From NCBI RefSeq assembly GCF_900129025.1, contig NZ_FQUM01000001.1:310001-374000 (forward strand): 64,000 nucleotides of DNA, given 5' to 3'. The position numbers were made by a program, and so were the translations under genes. The stretch's first letter is position 1. Each line of letters starts with the position of its first letter. This stretch comes from Mariniphaga anaerophila. Its GTDB lineage: Bacteria > Bacteroidota > Bacteroidia > Bacteroidales > Prolixibacteraceae. The notes below the pieces were generated by a model, which worked only from the letters and a program-made list of their open reading frames with translations, ran no database searches and was not told the origin of the DNA. Below are positions 1 to 8,395 of the stretch, one piece after another.

Positions 1-995
1 CTTAACGGTTTCATTAAAGCAGTTGGCAGGGCAGGCGTAAAATCAGTGTTTATTCCCAACTGCTCAAATCCCCAGGAGAATCCGGCAATCAACCACTCCA
101 TCGCCCCCGATGCCCTGAAAACACCGATGGCCACAAGAATTGCCACAAGATAAGGGATAATCTTCACAGCGGTTTTAAACCCGTCTTTTGCACCGTCAAT
201 AAAAGCTTCGTAAACATTTACCCTTTTGCGAAGAGCCATCAAAATAAAAACAATGATAACCGAAAACAGAATAAAATTGCTTGCCAGGTTGGAAACCCGG
301 GTTATTTCATCTTTATCCAGTGCCGAAAAATACCAGATAATGGCCGCGATTACTGCTGTTAAAACGCCCAAATAACTTAAAACAACTTTGTCGAGAAGAT
401 TGATTTTCTGGTAGATTGCAACGGAAATTAAGCCGGCCAGGGTAGAAAAATAGGTCGCTAATAAAATCGGGATAAAAATATCGGACGGATTTACTGCCCC
501 CAATTGGGCGCGGTAAACCATAATGCTTATTGGTAAAAGTGTTAACCCCGAGGTATTTAAAACCAGAAACATTATTTGTGCGTTGGAAGCCGTTTTTTTG
601 TCCGGATTGGTTGCCTGCATCTCTTTCATTGCTTGCAGTCCGGTTGGGGTAGCTGCGTTGTCAAGATTCAGCATATTGGCAGCAATGTTCATCATAATAG
701 AACCGTAAGCCGGATGCGATTTCCCCAACTCGGGAAACAGCTTGTTAAAAAACGGACCAATTACCCTTGAAAAAACATTTACGATTCCGCCCTTCTCTCC
801 TATTTTCATGATGCCCATCCACAGGGTTAGCACCCCGGTTAACCCGAGTGAAATTTCGAAACCCGTTTTAGCCATGGAAAATGTTTCGTTTACCATATTC
901 GGGAAAACTTCTGCATCGCCAAAAAAAAGCAGTCGGATTAAGCCAATCACGAAAGCCGCCAGGAAAAAAAATATCCAGATGTAGTTTAGTGCCAT
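1..995 (-). CDS. SpmA/SpmB-like nucleoside-recognition (Gate) membrane protein, 3' end cut off by the window
   Basis: The reading frame starts at the ATG on 995-993 (MALNYIWIFFLAAFVIG) and stays open for 331 codons to the window edge, so the C-terminus is missing. The protein is a multi-pass membrane protein with the features of SpmA/SpmB fusions: an N-terminal stretch with GLTGVLTLWMG and GIMKIGEKGG, the NIAANMLNLDNAATPTGL segment about residues 93-110, and a second Gate half starting around residue 240. In Bacillus SpmA and SpmB act in spore core dehydration. Bacteroidota do not sporulate, so the role here is unknown, possibly nucleoside or ion movement across the inner membrane. Family assignment is fairly secure; function is not. 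Confidence 0.8.
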   Translation of the reverse strand, partial: MALNYIWIFFFLAAFVIGLIRLLFFGDAEVFPNMVNETFSMAKTGFEISLGLTGVLTLWMGIMKIGEKGGIVNVFSRVIGPFFNKLFPELGKSHPAYGSIMMNIAANMLNLDNAATPTGLQAMKEMQATNPDKKTASNAQIMFLVLNTSGLTLLPISIMVYRAQLGAVNPSDIFIPILLATYFSTLAGLISVAIYQKINLLDKVVLSYLGVLTAVIAAIIWYFSALDKDEITRVSNLASNFILFSVIIVFILMALRKRVNVYEAFIDGAKDGFKTAVKIIPYLVAILVAIGVFRASGAMEWLIAGFSWGFEQLGINTDFTPALPTALMKPL

Positions 996-1125
996 AATTT
1001 TTCAAATGGTGGTTCCAAGATAACAAAAAAGAGGAACCCGCTTTTTACATAAATCCGTCATTCTTAAAAAATTATATTTTGAACGAAAAAATTTCAAAAT
1101 ACTTTCTGCTAACAATCAGTTATCT

Positions 1126-1917
1126 TCACCCATTCAGATGTATTTTTTGCCCGTCATATGCAATAAACACATTATCGGGCAACATCGCCTGAATTTCCTC
1201 GTGAGTACCAAAAGCGTGACTTACATGGGTTAAATATGCAACGCCGGGATTTACCCTGGCAATAACTTCCAAAGCCTGCTGCAAATTGAAATGAGAAATG
1301 TGTTTCTCTTTCCGGAGGGCGTTTAGTATTAAAATCTGTGTTCCTTTTAGCTTTTCCAGCTCCTCGTCGGGTATAAAATTGGTATCGGTAATGTAACTAA
1401 GCTTCCCCACCCGGTAACCATAAACAGGCAATTTATAATGAAAGCATCTGATCGGTACAAACTCAATCCCGTCAATGTCGAACGGGCGGTTTTCCACCTG
1501 ATGCAACTCCATCATCGGAACTCCCGGGTATTTGTTTTCTGCAAATACATAGTCGAAAATACGCTTGATGGAATTTTGAACCCTTTTTTCTGCAAAAATA
1601 TCGGTGGGGCGCTTTTGAACCCAGTTAAATGAACGAATATCATCAAGCCCGAAAATATGATCAGCATGTTCGTGCGTTAACAGAATTGCCCGTAGGTGAT
1701 TGACGTTCTCCCTCAGCATTTGCTGCCTGAAATCGGGGCCTGCATCAATTACAAAATTTTGTCCGTTTATTTTCAGCAACAGGGATGAACGAAGTCGATT
1801 ATCGCGGGGGTCAGCAGATTGACAAACATGACAATTACAAGCAATTACAGGCACTCCCTGCGATGTCCCGGTTCCTAGAAAAGTGGCTTCAATTTCAAAT
1901 GTATTGTTATTTAACAT
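1126..1917 (-). CDS. PhnP-like MBL-fold phosphodiesterase
   Basis: A 263-residue metallo-beta-lactamase-fold hydrolase. The N-terminus shows GTGTSQGVPVIACNC followed by a second Cys, the pattern of PhnP-like proteins. The metal motif THEHADHIFGLDD (about residues 81-93) supplies HxHxDH, with further ligands expected in the FVIDAGPDFR and SYITDTNF stretches. PhnP hydrolyses 5-phosphoribosyl 1,2-cyclic phosphate in phosphonate breakdown, but no phn genes are near, so this is probably a general cyclic-phosphate or nucleotide phosphodiesterase. It is divergent from the methyltransferase at 1984. A TAATTTTG box lies only four bases upstream of the ATG, so the transcript may have almost no leader. 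Confidence 0.82.
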   Translation of the reverse strand: MLNNNTFEIEATFLGTGTSQGVPVIACNCHVCQSADPRDNRLRSSLLLKINGQNFVIDAGPDFRQQMLRENVNHLRAILLTHEHADHIFGLDDIRSFNWVQKRPTDIFAEKRVQNSIKRIFDYVFAENKYPGVPMMELHQVENRPFDIDGIEFVPIRCFHYKLPVYGYRVGKLSYITDTNFIPDEELEKLKGTQILILNALRKEKHISHFNLQQALEVIARVNPGVAYLTHVSHAFGTHEEIQAMLPDNVFIAYDGQKIHLNG

Positions 1918-1921
1918 GCTG

Positions 1922-1929
1922 CAAAATTA
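1922..1929 (-). promoter_or_regulatory. Candidate -7 box of the PhnP-like gene
   Basis: On the minus strand the sequence reads TAATTTTG, a perfect match to the Bacteroidota TAnnTTTG -7 element, ending four bases before the ATG at 1917. No clear TTTG is seen at the expected upstream distance, so this is a weak call. If real, the messenger would be leaderless or nearly so. Confidence 0.35.
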
Positions 1930-1937
1930 ACAAAAGG

Positions 1938-1967
1938 TTGCCGAAACCATGATTATCTGTAATTTTA
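1938..1967 (+). promoter_or_regulatory. Candidate promoter of the RsmI-like methyltransferase gene
   Basis: TTG at 1938-1940 and TAATTTTA at 1960-1967 are separated by 19 bases, close to the Bacteroidota TTTG/TAnnTTTG consensus with one mismatch in the -7 box. The start codon lies 16 bases downstream. It overlaps the divergent promoter region of the PhnP-like gene. Confidence 0.4.
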
Positions 1968-1983
1968 CCAAAAAATTTTTCTG

Positions 1984-2685
1984 ATGGCAGAACTCTTTTT
2001 GGTACCCAATATTTTGAGCGATGGCGACTGGCAAAATGTTTTGCCGGCACGTATTTTTTCTGTGCTGACCAACACCCGGTTTTTTATAGTCGAAAACATT
2101 CGTACTACCCGTAGATTTTTAAAGCAGGTAAATCATGAAATAGATATCAATCAATTGGTATTTTTCGAGCTGAATAAACACACCCGGCAACAGGATTTGC
2201 CTGATTTTTTGGCACCACTGGAGCAGGGCAACAATGTAGCAGTAATTTCGGAAGCCGGTTGTCCGGGGGTGGCAGACCCGGGAGCAAGCGTAGTACAAAT
2301 CGCCCACCAAAAAGGATATAAAATAGTTCCGCTGGTGGGGCCATCGTCTATTGTGTTGGCACTAATGGCATCAGGATTAAATGGCCAAAACTTTGCTTTT
2401 AACGGATACCTTCCGGTAAAACCGCACGAACGCACCAAAGCAATTTCGAGTTTGGAGAAGCTGACCAAAAACAACGGACAGACCCAAATTTTTATTGAAA
2501 CACCATACCGGAATAACCAGTTGGTTACTGACCTTTTAAAAGCCTGCGCACCTGCCACTCTGCTTTGCATCGCCGCTAATATTACCGGAGAAAACGAGTT
2601 TATTGCCACAAAAACAATTTCGCAATGGAAAGGCAAAGTGCCCGACTTACACAAACAGCCTGCAATATTTTTAATAGGAAGCTAA
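1984..2685 (+). CDS. RsmI-like SAM-dependent methyltransferase (tetrapyrrole methylase fold)
   Basis: A 233-residue protein with the tetrapyrrole-methylase fold of 16S rRNA 2'-O-methyltransferase RsmI. Seen motifs are LFLVPNILSDGD at the N-terminus, VISEAGCPGVADPGA about residues 90-104 (the RsmI SDAGxPxISDPG equivalent), VPLVGPSSIVLALMASGL about 114-131, and FIETPYRNNQL about 167-177. It is shorter than typical RsmI (about 280 residues), lacking the C-terminal extension, and the opening PNILS replaces the usual TPIGN. Bacteroidota often carry such a short paralogue beside true RsmI, so the target (rRNA or other) is uncertain. Convergent with the YciB-Nudix gene, 19 bases apart. Confidence 0.78.
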   Translation: MAELFLVPNILSDGDWQNVLPARIFSVLTNTRFFIVENIRTTRRFLKQVNHEIDINQLVFFELNKHTRQQDLPDFLAPLEQGNNVAVISEAGCPGVADPGASVVQIAHQKGYKIVPLVGPSSIVLALMASGLNGQNFAFNGYLPVKPHERTKAISSLEKLTKNNGQTQIFIETPYRNNQLVTDLLKACAPATLLCIAANITGENEFIATKTISQWKGKVPDLHKQPAIFLIGS

Positions 2686-2704
2686 AAACGGTAGCCAGAA
2701 TATC

Positions 2705-3772
2705 CTAAATCAACCCCTTGTTTTTAAGCAACAGGAATTCCTGTTCGAAATTGGGAGTAAAAAAACCGTCTCCCAACCGGGCTTCAATTTGCTTTTTGGT
2801 CCAGAATCTGGCTTCAACAACTTCATCTGAATGCACATTGAAATTTTTGTGATCGTGTGTTACAAACAGATAGACCAACTCACTTTCCACCTCCGATTCC
2901 CACTTGTACACATGAAGCAGTCGAGCAGAAAAACCGGCCAGTCCTATTTCCTCATAGGCCTCTCGCTGAAGTGCCTGTTCCAGATTTTCTCCGGCAGAAA
3001 TATGTCCTCCAACAGCAGTATCCCATTTCCCGGGTTGAATGAGTTTTGAATCGGGTCGTTTCTGCAACAGAATAGCTTTATTCCTGTTTAAAACCTGTAA
3101 ATGAACCACCGGATGCAGCAATTTACTTCCGTTGTGCACCTGGCTGCGCGGTGCCTGCCCGGTAACTTTTCCGGTTTCATCTACCAGAGGAACCCACTCT
3201 TCTTTTGACAATTCTTTTTGTTTCTTTTTTTGTTTGACAAACTCATACAAAAAATATGCACCAAACAATAAGTAAAACAAGCCGCCACTCACAAATGCCC
3301 ACGCTTCTTTACTCATAAAAAACGTGGAATAGAAAACCAGGAGTGTGTGCCCCAAAAATATAAAAAACAGGCTTTTCAGGCTTTTTCGCATTTGGGCAAC
3401 CTGCGCTTCATTCAACTGAATATCTTTCAGGTAGCGTCTGCTCATCAACCCGATAATATTCACTTTCGAAAAAGCGGAGATTGCCAAAACAGTTACCAAA
3501 ATAAGTTCGATCAATCCCGGCTTCAGTTTGAAGAACAGGTCGTTATCCAAAAGAATGGACACAGCGCCAAGTACGACCAAAAGCAAAGTGTCGAAAAGGA
3601 TAAATTTGTCGAGCCGTTTTTCCTTAACAGCTACCCAAACCATTTCGAGCAGACCAACACCAACGGCCACAAATAAACCGGTTTTGGTTCCCCATATTTC
3701 GTCAGCAGCAATAAAAACAAAAAGGGGAATAAAACCGGGCAATAATTTTTTCAGGAGTTCAGTCCCTGACAT
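2705..3772 (-). CDS. Fusion of a YciB/septation-protein-A-like membrane domain with a Nudix hydrolase
   Basis: A 355-residue two-part protein. Residues 1 to about 185 hold roughly six hydrophobic segments resembling the inner-membrane protein YciB (IspA/septation protein A), including a NDLFFKLKPGLIE segment matching the family's NDxFIKxKP signature. A lysine-rich linker (KQKKKQKEL) leads to a cytosolic Nudix domain from about 195. The Nudix box is complete: G-HISAG-E-NLEQALQ-REAYEEIG-L, i.e. GX5EX7REUXEEXGU. The WVPLVDETGKVTGQAPRS opening resembles Nudix proteins related to isopentenyl-diphosphate isomerase and YfcD. It is the last gene of the NrnA-FKBP-FKBP run, 20 bases after its neighbour. 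The substrate is unknown; membrane tethering suggests lipid-linked or envelope precursors. Confidence 0.8.
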   Translation of the reverse strand: MSGTELLKKLLPGFIPLFVFIAADEIWGTKTGLFVAVGVGLLEMVWVAVKEKRLDKFILFDTLLLVVLGAVSILLDNDLFFKLKPGLIELILVTVLAISAFSKVNIIGLMSRRYLKDIQLNEAQVAQMRKSLKSLFFIFLGHTLLVFYSTFFMSKEAWAFVSGGLFYLLFGAYFLYEFVKQKKKQKELSKEEWVPLVDETGKVTGQAPRSQVHNGSKLLHPVVHLQVLNRNKAILLQKRPDSKLIQPGKWDTAVGGHISAGENLEQALQREAYEEIGLAGFSARLLHVYKWESEVESELVYLFVTHDHKNFNVHSDEVVEARFWTKKQIEARLGDGFFTPNFEQEFLLLKNKGLI

Positions 3773-3792
3773 CAGAAAATTTCGTTCAGTTG

Positions 3793-4347
3793 TTATTCAG
3801 TTGTTTCTTCTTCCTTCTCTTGTTCAGGAGACTGTGTTGGGTAAACTTTGTAAACCTCCACTTCCATCATTAAAGAGGTGAAACCTCCGGCACCGTAGGT
3901 TCCATACTGTCCAAAACCCAGATTTGAGTCGAAAATAAGGAGCGCTTTCGATCCTTTTTTCATGTAGGTAAGCGCCTCGTGCAACGCTTTCAACTCACTC
4001 ACTGAGGAAGGAGACGTTGATAATTGAGTAGGAGGAAGAACAATCAAATCAAGAGGTTCGTATGCACCGGTAGAAGCTACATATCCACTGTCGAGTGTGT
4101 AAGTTGTATGAAATACCTGTACCCGATCACCCATTTTTATGGAATCTCCGATCCCTTCTTCCTCAGGTAAAAAATATAATCCGGATGGTTTTTCTTCCAA
4201 CTCCGGAGTTTTTGAATAATGTGCGCGAATAAACTCGTCCAGCTTTTTTAACTCGTTCTGGCGTTGTTTTTCCAGACTGTTTTCTTTACACGAAAAAAAA
4301 GCAACGGCAACTGCCACAAAAAATAATCCTGTAATTATGCGTTTCAT
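3793..4347 (-). CDS. FKBP-type peptidyl-prolyl isomerase-like lipoprotein, degenerate active site
   Basis: A 184-residue protein with a lipoprotein signal (LFFVAVAVAFFSC, Cys about 20), so it should be anchored in the periplasm or outer membrane. The C-terminal half is FKBP-like: a DRVQVFHTTYTLDSG strand region and a KGSKALLIFDSNLGFGQYG segment. Residues that are strongly conserved in FKBPs, such as the GWEEGL and IPPxxxL elements, are replaced (LHEALTYM, GAGGFTSLM), so isomerase activity is doubtful and a chaperone role is possible. It lies 26 bases after the related, better conserved FKBP gene. The tail is acidic (EQEKEEETTE). Confidence 0.78.
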   Translation of the reverse strand: MKRIITGLFFVAVAVAFFSCKENSLEKQRQNELKKLDEFIRAHYSKTPELEEKPSGLYFLPEEEGIGDSIKMGDRVQVFHTTYTLDSGYVASTGAYEPLDLIVLPPTQLSTSPSSVSELKALHEALTYMKKGSKALLIFDSNLGFGQYGTYGAGGFTSLMMEVEVYKVYPTQSPEQEKEEETTE

Positions 4348-4373
4348 CTGTTTTCTATATTAAAATTAAAAAA

Positions 4374-4898
4374 CTACGAAGGTTTTATGTCGTATAGTTT
4401 TGTTACGAAAATAAGCGTCTGATACGGAGGTATTGACCCCCACCCCGTGCTTCCATAGGCCTGCCCGGAAGGAATTACAAACTGAAATTCTGCTCCTTTA
4501 TTCATTTTCTTCAACCCTTCTTCCCAGCCGAGAATCATCCTCGATTTTTCGCCTTCCAAAACAAATTCCATTTTACCGTCTGAATAGTGCAGTTCAGAAG
4601 AATCGAACAATACACCATCAATAAAATAACCGGCATACCCTACAATCAGCGTGTCACCTGATTTTGCAAAATCGCCTTCGCCTTCTTCCCTTATCACATA
4701 ATAAACTTGGTTAGCCGTGGTATCAATGTCATGTCCTTTTGCCACCAGGCTGTCCAAATAGGCTTCTCTCAGCAAAATTTCCTCCGCTGCGGTGTACACT
4801 TTTTCGTCACCGTCCTTCAAACACGAAGAGACAGCCAATGCAACCACTGTTGCAAAAACCAGGTTAATCAATAATCTCATCTTCATTCTTTCTATCAT
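4374..4898 (-). CDS. FKBP-type peptidyl-prolyl cis-trans isomerase lipoprotein
   Basis: A 174-residue protein with a lipoprotein signal ending at VALAVSSC. The FKBP domain covers about residues 65-172, with GDTLIVGYAGYFIDGVLFDSS, then GWEEGLKKMNKGAEFQFVIP and AYGSTGWGSIPPYQTLIF, which match the core FKBP active-site region well. It should speed proline isomerisation during folding of exported proteins. The ATG at 4898 directly abuts the stop of the NrnA-type gene (TAAATG), indicating translational coupling; internal Met codons at 4886 and 4880 would fit the signal peptide equally well. GldI-like FKBPs of gliding Bacteroidota are the nearest known comparison, but no gld genes are here. Confidence 0.85.
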   Translation of the reverse strand: MIERMKMRLLINLVFATVVALAVSSCLKDGDEKVYTAAEEILLREAYLDSLVAKGHDIDTTANQVYYVIREEGEGDFAKSGDTLIVGYAGYFIDGVLFDSSELHYSDGKMEFVLEGEKSRMILGWEEGLKKMNKGAEFQFVIPSGQAYGSTGWGSIPPYQTLIFVTKLYDIKPS

Positions 4899-5933
4899 TT
4901 AAATTGTTGTTTCCAATAATTGATGCTTATAGTCGCTTAAAAGTTGCTTGAACTTTTCAACTGATTCGTCAAGTGAAATTTTTGTTTCGCCTCCGGCCGC
5001 GTTCCGGTGTCCTCCTCCTGAAAAATGTTCCCTTGAAAACTCATTAACCGGGAAACTTCCTTTGGACCGGAAAGACGCTTTTACATAGTCTTTCTTCTCA
5101 ATGAATAACGCGCTAAATACAATATTATTAATCGACAACGGATAATTAACGAAACCTTCGGTATCGCCGGGTTGAAATTTGTATTCCTGAAGTTCTTTTT
5201 GAGAAAGCCAGATAACTGCTGCCCGGTATTCTGGAAACACCTGCATTTTTTCTGCCAGGCAATGCCCCAGCAATTGCATGCGTTGAGCCGAGAAATTATG
5301 GTAAACCGCTGCATGAATCTTTTCGGAATCAATTCCGGCTTCCATTAGTTTAGCAACAACCTGAAATGTATTTGGCCTCGAAATATTGTGGCTGAAACAT
5401 CCCGTATCTGTCATAATTCCCGTAAAAAGTCCTTCTGCAGCATCGTGATTCACATAACCAGACAGATTTATGCGGCTCACCACATCAAAAACCAACTCGG
5501 CAGTTGAACTGTATCCCGGTTCAGAAATCATCAGATTACAAAAATCAGATGGATACGGATGATGATCGATTAACACTTTTTGGTTGGAGAATTCCAAAAT
5601 CGCTCTCTCCATTCGCGCGGTGCGCTTGGGCTCATTAAAATCGAGACAAAACAAAACCTGGGCGTCCTGCAAAATAGTTTTGCACCTGTTTTTCTTTCGC
5701 TCGTAAATCAATATTTCCAGTTCGGAAGAGAACCACTGCAAAAAAGCAGGGTAATCGTTCGGAACAATAATTTTTACGTCGTGCCCAACGTTTTTAAGCA
5801 CTTCACCTAACCCAATAGCCGAACCAATGGCGTCGCCGTCGGGATTTTCGTGCGTTACCACCACAATTTTTTGTTTGGGGTGACTAACCAACGCTTCTAA
5901 AGACGTAAAAATCTCATTTACAGTATTTTTCAA
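4899..5933 (-). CDS. DHH/DHHA1 phosphoesterase, NrnA-type oligoribonuclease/pAp phosphatase
   Basis: The DHH-family core is plain: VVVTHENPDGDAIGSAIGLG (motif I), LFCLDFNEP (motif II), VLIDHHPYPS (the DHH motif), and a C-terminal DHHA1 domain ending GGGHRNAAGG. Proteins of this type degrade short oligoribonucleotides and dephosphorylate 3'-phosphoadenosine 5'-phosphate in the cytoplasm. An ATG at 5999 would add 22 residues unlike the family. A promoter-like pair (TATCTTTG at 5962-5955, TTTG at 5984-5981 read on the minus strand) sits between that ATG and the conserved region, so the TTG at 5933 (giving 344 residues) is preferred. First gene of an operon with two FKBPs and the YciB-Nudix fusion. 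Confidence 0.85.
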   Translation of the reverse strand: MKNTVNEIFTSLEALVSHPKQKIVVVTHENPDGDAIGSAIGLGEVLKNVGHDVKIIVPNDYPAFLQWFSSELEILIYERKKNRCKTILQDAQVLFCLDFNEPKRTARMERAILEFSNQKVLIDHHPYPSDFCNLMISEPGYSSTAELVFDVVSRINLSGYVNHDAAEGLFTGIMTDTGCFSHNISRPNTFQVVAKLMEAGIDSEKIHAAVYHNFSAQRMQLLGHCLAEKMQVFPEYRAAVIWLSQKELQEYKFQPGDTEGFVNYPLSINNIVFSALFIEKKDYVKASFRSKGSFPVNEFSREHFSGGGHRNAAGGETKISLDESVEKFKQLLSDYKHQLLETTI

Positions 5934-5954
5934 AACTACAAAAATTTGAATTGA

Positions 5955-5984
5955 CAAAGATAAGAAATCTGCCTCGTGGGCAAA
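5955..5984 (-). promoter_or_regulatory. Candidate promoter of the NrnA-FKBP-Nudix operon
   Basis: Minus-strand TTTG (5984-5981), 18 bases, then TATCTTTG (5962-5955), a perfect TAnnTTTG -7 element. Transcription would begin about seven bases downstream, inside the reading frame that begins at the ATG on 5999, which argues for the downstream TTG start. Confidence 0.55.
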
Positions 5985-6045
5985 GGCATCTTTCCTCAAT
6001 TTTTGTTAATATTGCGGCACTAAAAACATTTTAAAAATTGGAAAA

Positions 6046-6465
6046 ATGGCAGGAAACCAGACTTTCACAATGATTAAGCCAACGGCTTTCAAAAAGAATT
6101 ATGCAGGTGCAATTTTAAAAATGATAACCGAAGCCGGTTTTCAGGTTAAAGCGATGAAATTGACCCGGCTGACAACCGAACAGGCAGGTGCTTTTTACGC
6201 AGTGCATAAAGGGAAACCGTTTTATCAGTCGCTGGTGGATTTTATGAGTTCGGGGCCAATCGTGGCAATTATTCTCGAAAAAGAAAACGCAGTACAGGAT
6301 TTCAGAAATTTTATTGGGGCAACCAATCCTGAAAACGCTGCAGAAGGAACCGTTAGAAAACTGTATGCAACCAGCTTGCAGGAAAATGCGGTACATGGCT
6401 CAGACAGTGATGAAAATGCTATTATTGAAGCAGACTTTTTCTTCTCTAAACAGGAAAGATTTTAA
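6046..6465 (+). CDS. ndk: Nucleoside diphosphate kinase
   Basis: A 139-residue protein of the usual Ndk length. It begins [19 protein letters not shown], matching the family's TxxMIKPDxxxxxxxG opening. The active-site histidine lies in the ENAVHGSDS motif about residue 117 (NxxHGSDS signature). Catalyses transfer of the gamma phosphate between nucleoside triphosphates and diphosphates in the cytoplasm. Single gene, followed by a strong hairpin at 6494-6548. The start is fixed by the family N-terminus and AT-rich leader. Confidence 0.96.
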   Translation: MAGNQTFTMIKPTAFKKNYAGAILKMITEAGFQVKAMKLTRLTTEQAGAFYAVHKGKPFYQSLVDFMSSGPIVAIILEKENAVQDFRNFIGATNPENAAEGTVRKLYATSLQENAVHGSDSDENAIIEADFFFSKQERF

Positions 6466-6493
6466 TTCCGAAGAATTTATATTTCGATACTAA

Positions 6494-6548
6494 AACTGCG
6501 TTTTAAAGAGCTCGAATTCTGAGTTTTTTAAAACGCAGTTCTTTTTTT
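6494..6548 (+). terminator. Rho-independent terminator after ndk
   Basis: AACTGCGTTTTAAA (6494-6507) pairs perfectly with TTTAAAACGCAGTT (6527-6540), loop 19 bases, followed by CTTTTTTT. It stops ndk transcription before the convergent ftcD gene. Confidence 0.85.
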
Positions 6549-6598
6549 GCAAAAGCTTTTTCAATCCGATTAGAATGGATTAGAAAGCCGATTCTTTC

Positions 6599-8290
6599 CT
6601 AAATTTTGCCTTCAACAATTTTCAGAATCTCCGACTCTTTTTTCCGGGCAGAAGAAGCAAGTTTTTCAGCCTTTTGCAATACCAGTTCAAGAAACTTTTT
6701 ATCGTCACAACCCGAAGCATTTATTTTAACATTCAGATAAGCTCCTTCAACTGCCGTGCGGGCACAAAGTGCACCAACACCGGCATCTGAAACAGAGTTC
6801 GGATTTCCAATTTCTGCCATCGTGTGCATTACCTCCAGCGAATCGTGAGCCAGCTGCATAACTTCCAACGGTACTTCAATGGCATTTTTTGTTGCCTGCT
6901 GAATTGCCTCTCGGCGTTCTGCTTTTTCCTTTTCGGTTGATTTTGGCAACCCGAATGCTGCCATAATTTTGTTAAATGCTTCAGTGTCTTCGTCCACACA
7001 TTTCAACAGTGCCTGGTGATACTTTTTGCCTTTTCCCGCCCAAACGGAAAACTCATCCCAGCGGTGGTCCCAACCGCGTTTGTGTGCAGAAAGATTGGCA
7101 ACCATTGTTCCCAACGCAGCACCAAACGCTCCCACTGCCGCCGACACAGAACCTCCCCCGGGTGCCGGAGATTCAGATGCAGTATTTTGCACAAATTCCT
7201 CTAAAGTATTATTTACCAATTTCTTTTCGCTTCCTTCAGCAATAAGGTACTCAATAATTTTTTTCTTCGGGTTAAACGGGCGCAACTCATCCAATCCCAT
7301 TGATTTAACTGCTATTTTTATAATTTCTTCGTCGGAAATGCCGGTTGATCGCTTCTGTTTACGCAAAAAATATTTTCCTGCTTCGAGCATCGCTTGTAAC
7401 GGAATTAGCCCCACTAATTCAGAACCGGTAACTCTGAGTCCCCGCTCGCGAGCCTTGTTTCGCACTTCGTCGAACGCCACATACACAGGAGTTACCGAAA
7501 TATCGGTAAGGTTCATTGAAATTTGTGCAATTCCGTATTCTTCAATGTACCAGCCAATGGCACGAGTTTTTTTCAATGTTCCCGGAATACGCACCGGATG
7601 GCCATTTTCGTCGGTCACTATTTTTCCGGTTACCGGGTCTCCTTCTCTTTTTACCCGGCCGGCTTCGCGCACGTCAAAAGCAATGGCATTTGCTCTGCGC
7701 GTGGAAGTGGTATTCAGATTTACATTGTACGCCACCAGGAAATTGCGGGCGCCAATTGTCGTTGCCCCTGTTTTTGCAATGCTTTCCGACCAGACTGCCG
7801 GGCCAAAATCGGGCTTCCATCTTTCTGATGTTATTTTTTCTTTCAGTCCTTCATATTCACCCGAGCGGCAGTTAGCCAAGCTTCTTCGTTCTTCAACAAA
7901 AGCAGCATTTTCGTAACAATATACCGGAATGGACAACTCATCTCCCACCCGTTTTGCCAGTTTGCGCGCAAATTCAGTAGCTTCTTCCATCGAAATATCA
8001 GATACCGGCACAAGAGGACAAACATCTGTAGCGCCATAACGCGGATGTTCTCCGTGGTGCTTGCTCATGTCAATTACCTGCGCAGCTTTTTCTATTCCCC
8101 TGAAAGCAGCTTCAACAACAGCTTCGGGCTCTCCCACGAAAGTAACAACAGTCCTGTTGGTTGCTTTTCCCGGATCGACATCCAAAAGCTTTATTCCATC
8201 AACACTTTCAATAGCGTCTGTTATCTCTTTTATAACTTCAGGATTCTGACCTTCCGAAAAATTCGGCACGCATTCTAGTATTCTTTTCAT
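6599..8290 (-). CDS. ftcD: Bifunctional glutamate formimidoyltransferase / formimidotetrahydrofolate cyclodeaminase
   Basis: A 563-residue fusion of the two last folate-linked steps of histidine breakdown. Residues 1 to about 330 are the formimidoyltransferase (MKRILECVPNFSEGQNP start; HHGEHPRYGATDVCP with His82 in the place of the catalytic His of the pig enzyme). Residues from about 360 are the cyclodeaminase, with the glycine-rich SPAPGGGSVSAAVGAFGAAL segment and the C-terminal four-helix core. The protein moves the formimino group from formiminoglutamate to tetrahydrofolate and then releases ammonia to give methenyl-THF. Next to hutI upstream on the same strand; hutH and hutU are not in this window. 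Confidence 0.95.
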   Translation of the reverse strand: MKRILECVPNFSEGQNPEVIKEITDAIESVDGIKLLDVDPGKATNRTVVTFVGEPEAVVEAAFRGIEKAAQVIDMSKHHGEHPRYGATDVCPLVPVSDISMEEATEFARKLAKRVGDELSIPVYCYENAAFVEERRSLANCRSGEYEGLKEKITSERWKPDFGPAVWSESIAKTGATTIGARNFLVAYNVNLNTTSTRRANAIAFDVREAGRVKREGDPVTGKIVTDENGHPVRIPGTLKKTRAIGWYIEEYGIAQISMNLTDISVTPVYVAFDEVRNKARERGLRVTGSELVGLIPLQAMLEAGKYFLRKQKRSTGISDEEIIKIAVKSMGLDELRPFNPKKKIIEYLIAEGSEKKLVNNTLEEFVQNTASESPAPGGGSVSAAVGAFGAALGTMVANLSAHKRGWDHRWDEFSVWAGKGKKYHQALLKCVDEDTEAFNKIMAAFGLPKSTEKEKAERREAIQQATKNAIEVPLEVMQLAHDSLEVMHTMAEIGNPNSVSDAGVGALCARTAVEGAYLNVKINASGCDDKKFLELVLQKAEKLASSARKKESEILKIVEGKI

Positions 8291-8395
8291 TTCAGACTAC
8301 ATTTATAAATACGGCAACGCAAACATTGCGCTGCCATTTTTCGCAGTCAAAATTAAAAATCTGTTGCCAAAAAGCACATGATTTAATTCACAGAA

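Noticed and set aside
7026-7916. 296-codon open frame on the plus strand
   Set aside because: It lies wholly antisense to ftcD, whose product has complete family motifs; its Ser/Phe-rich translation shows no domain.
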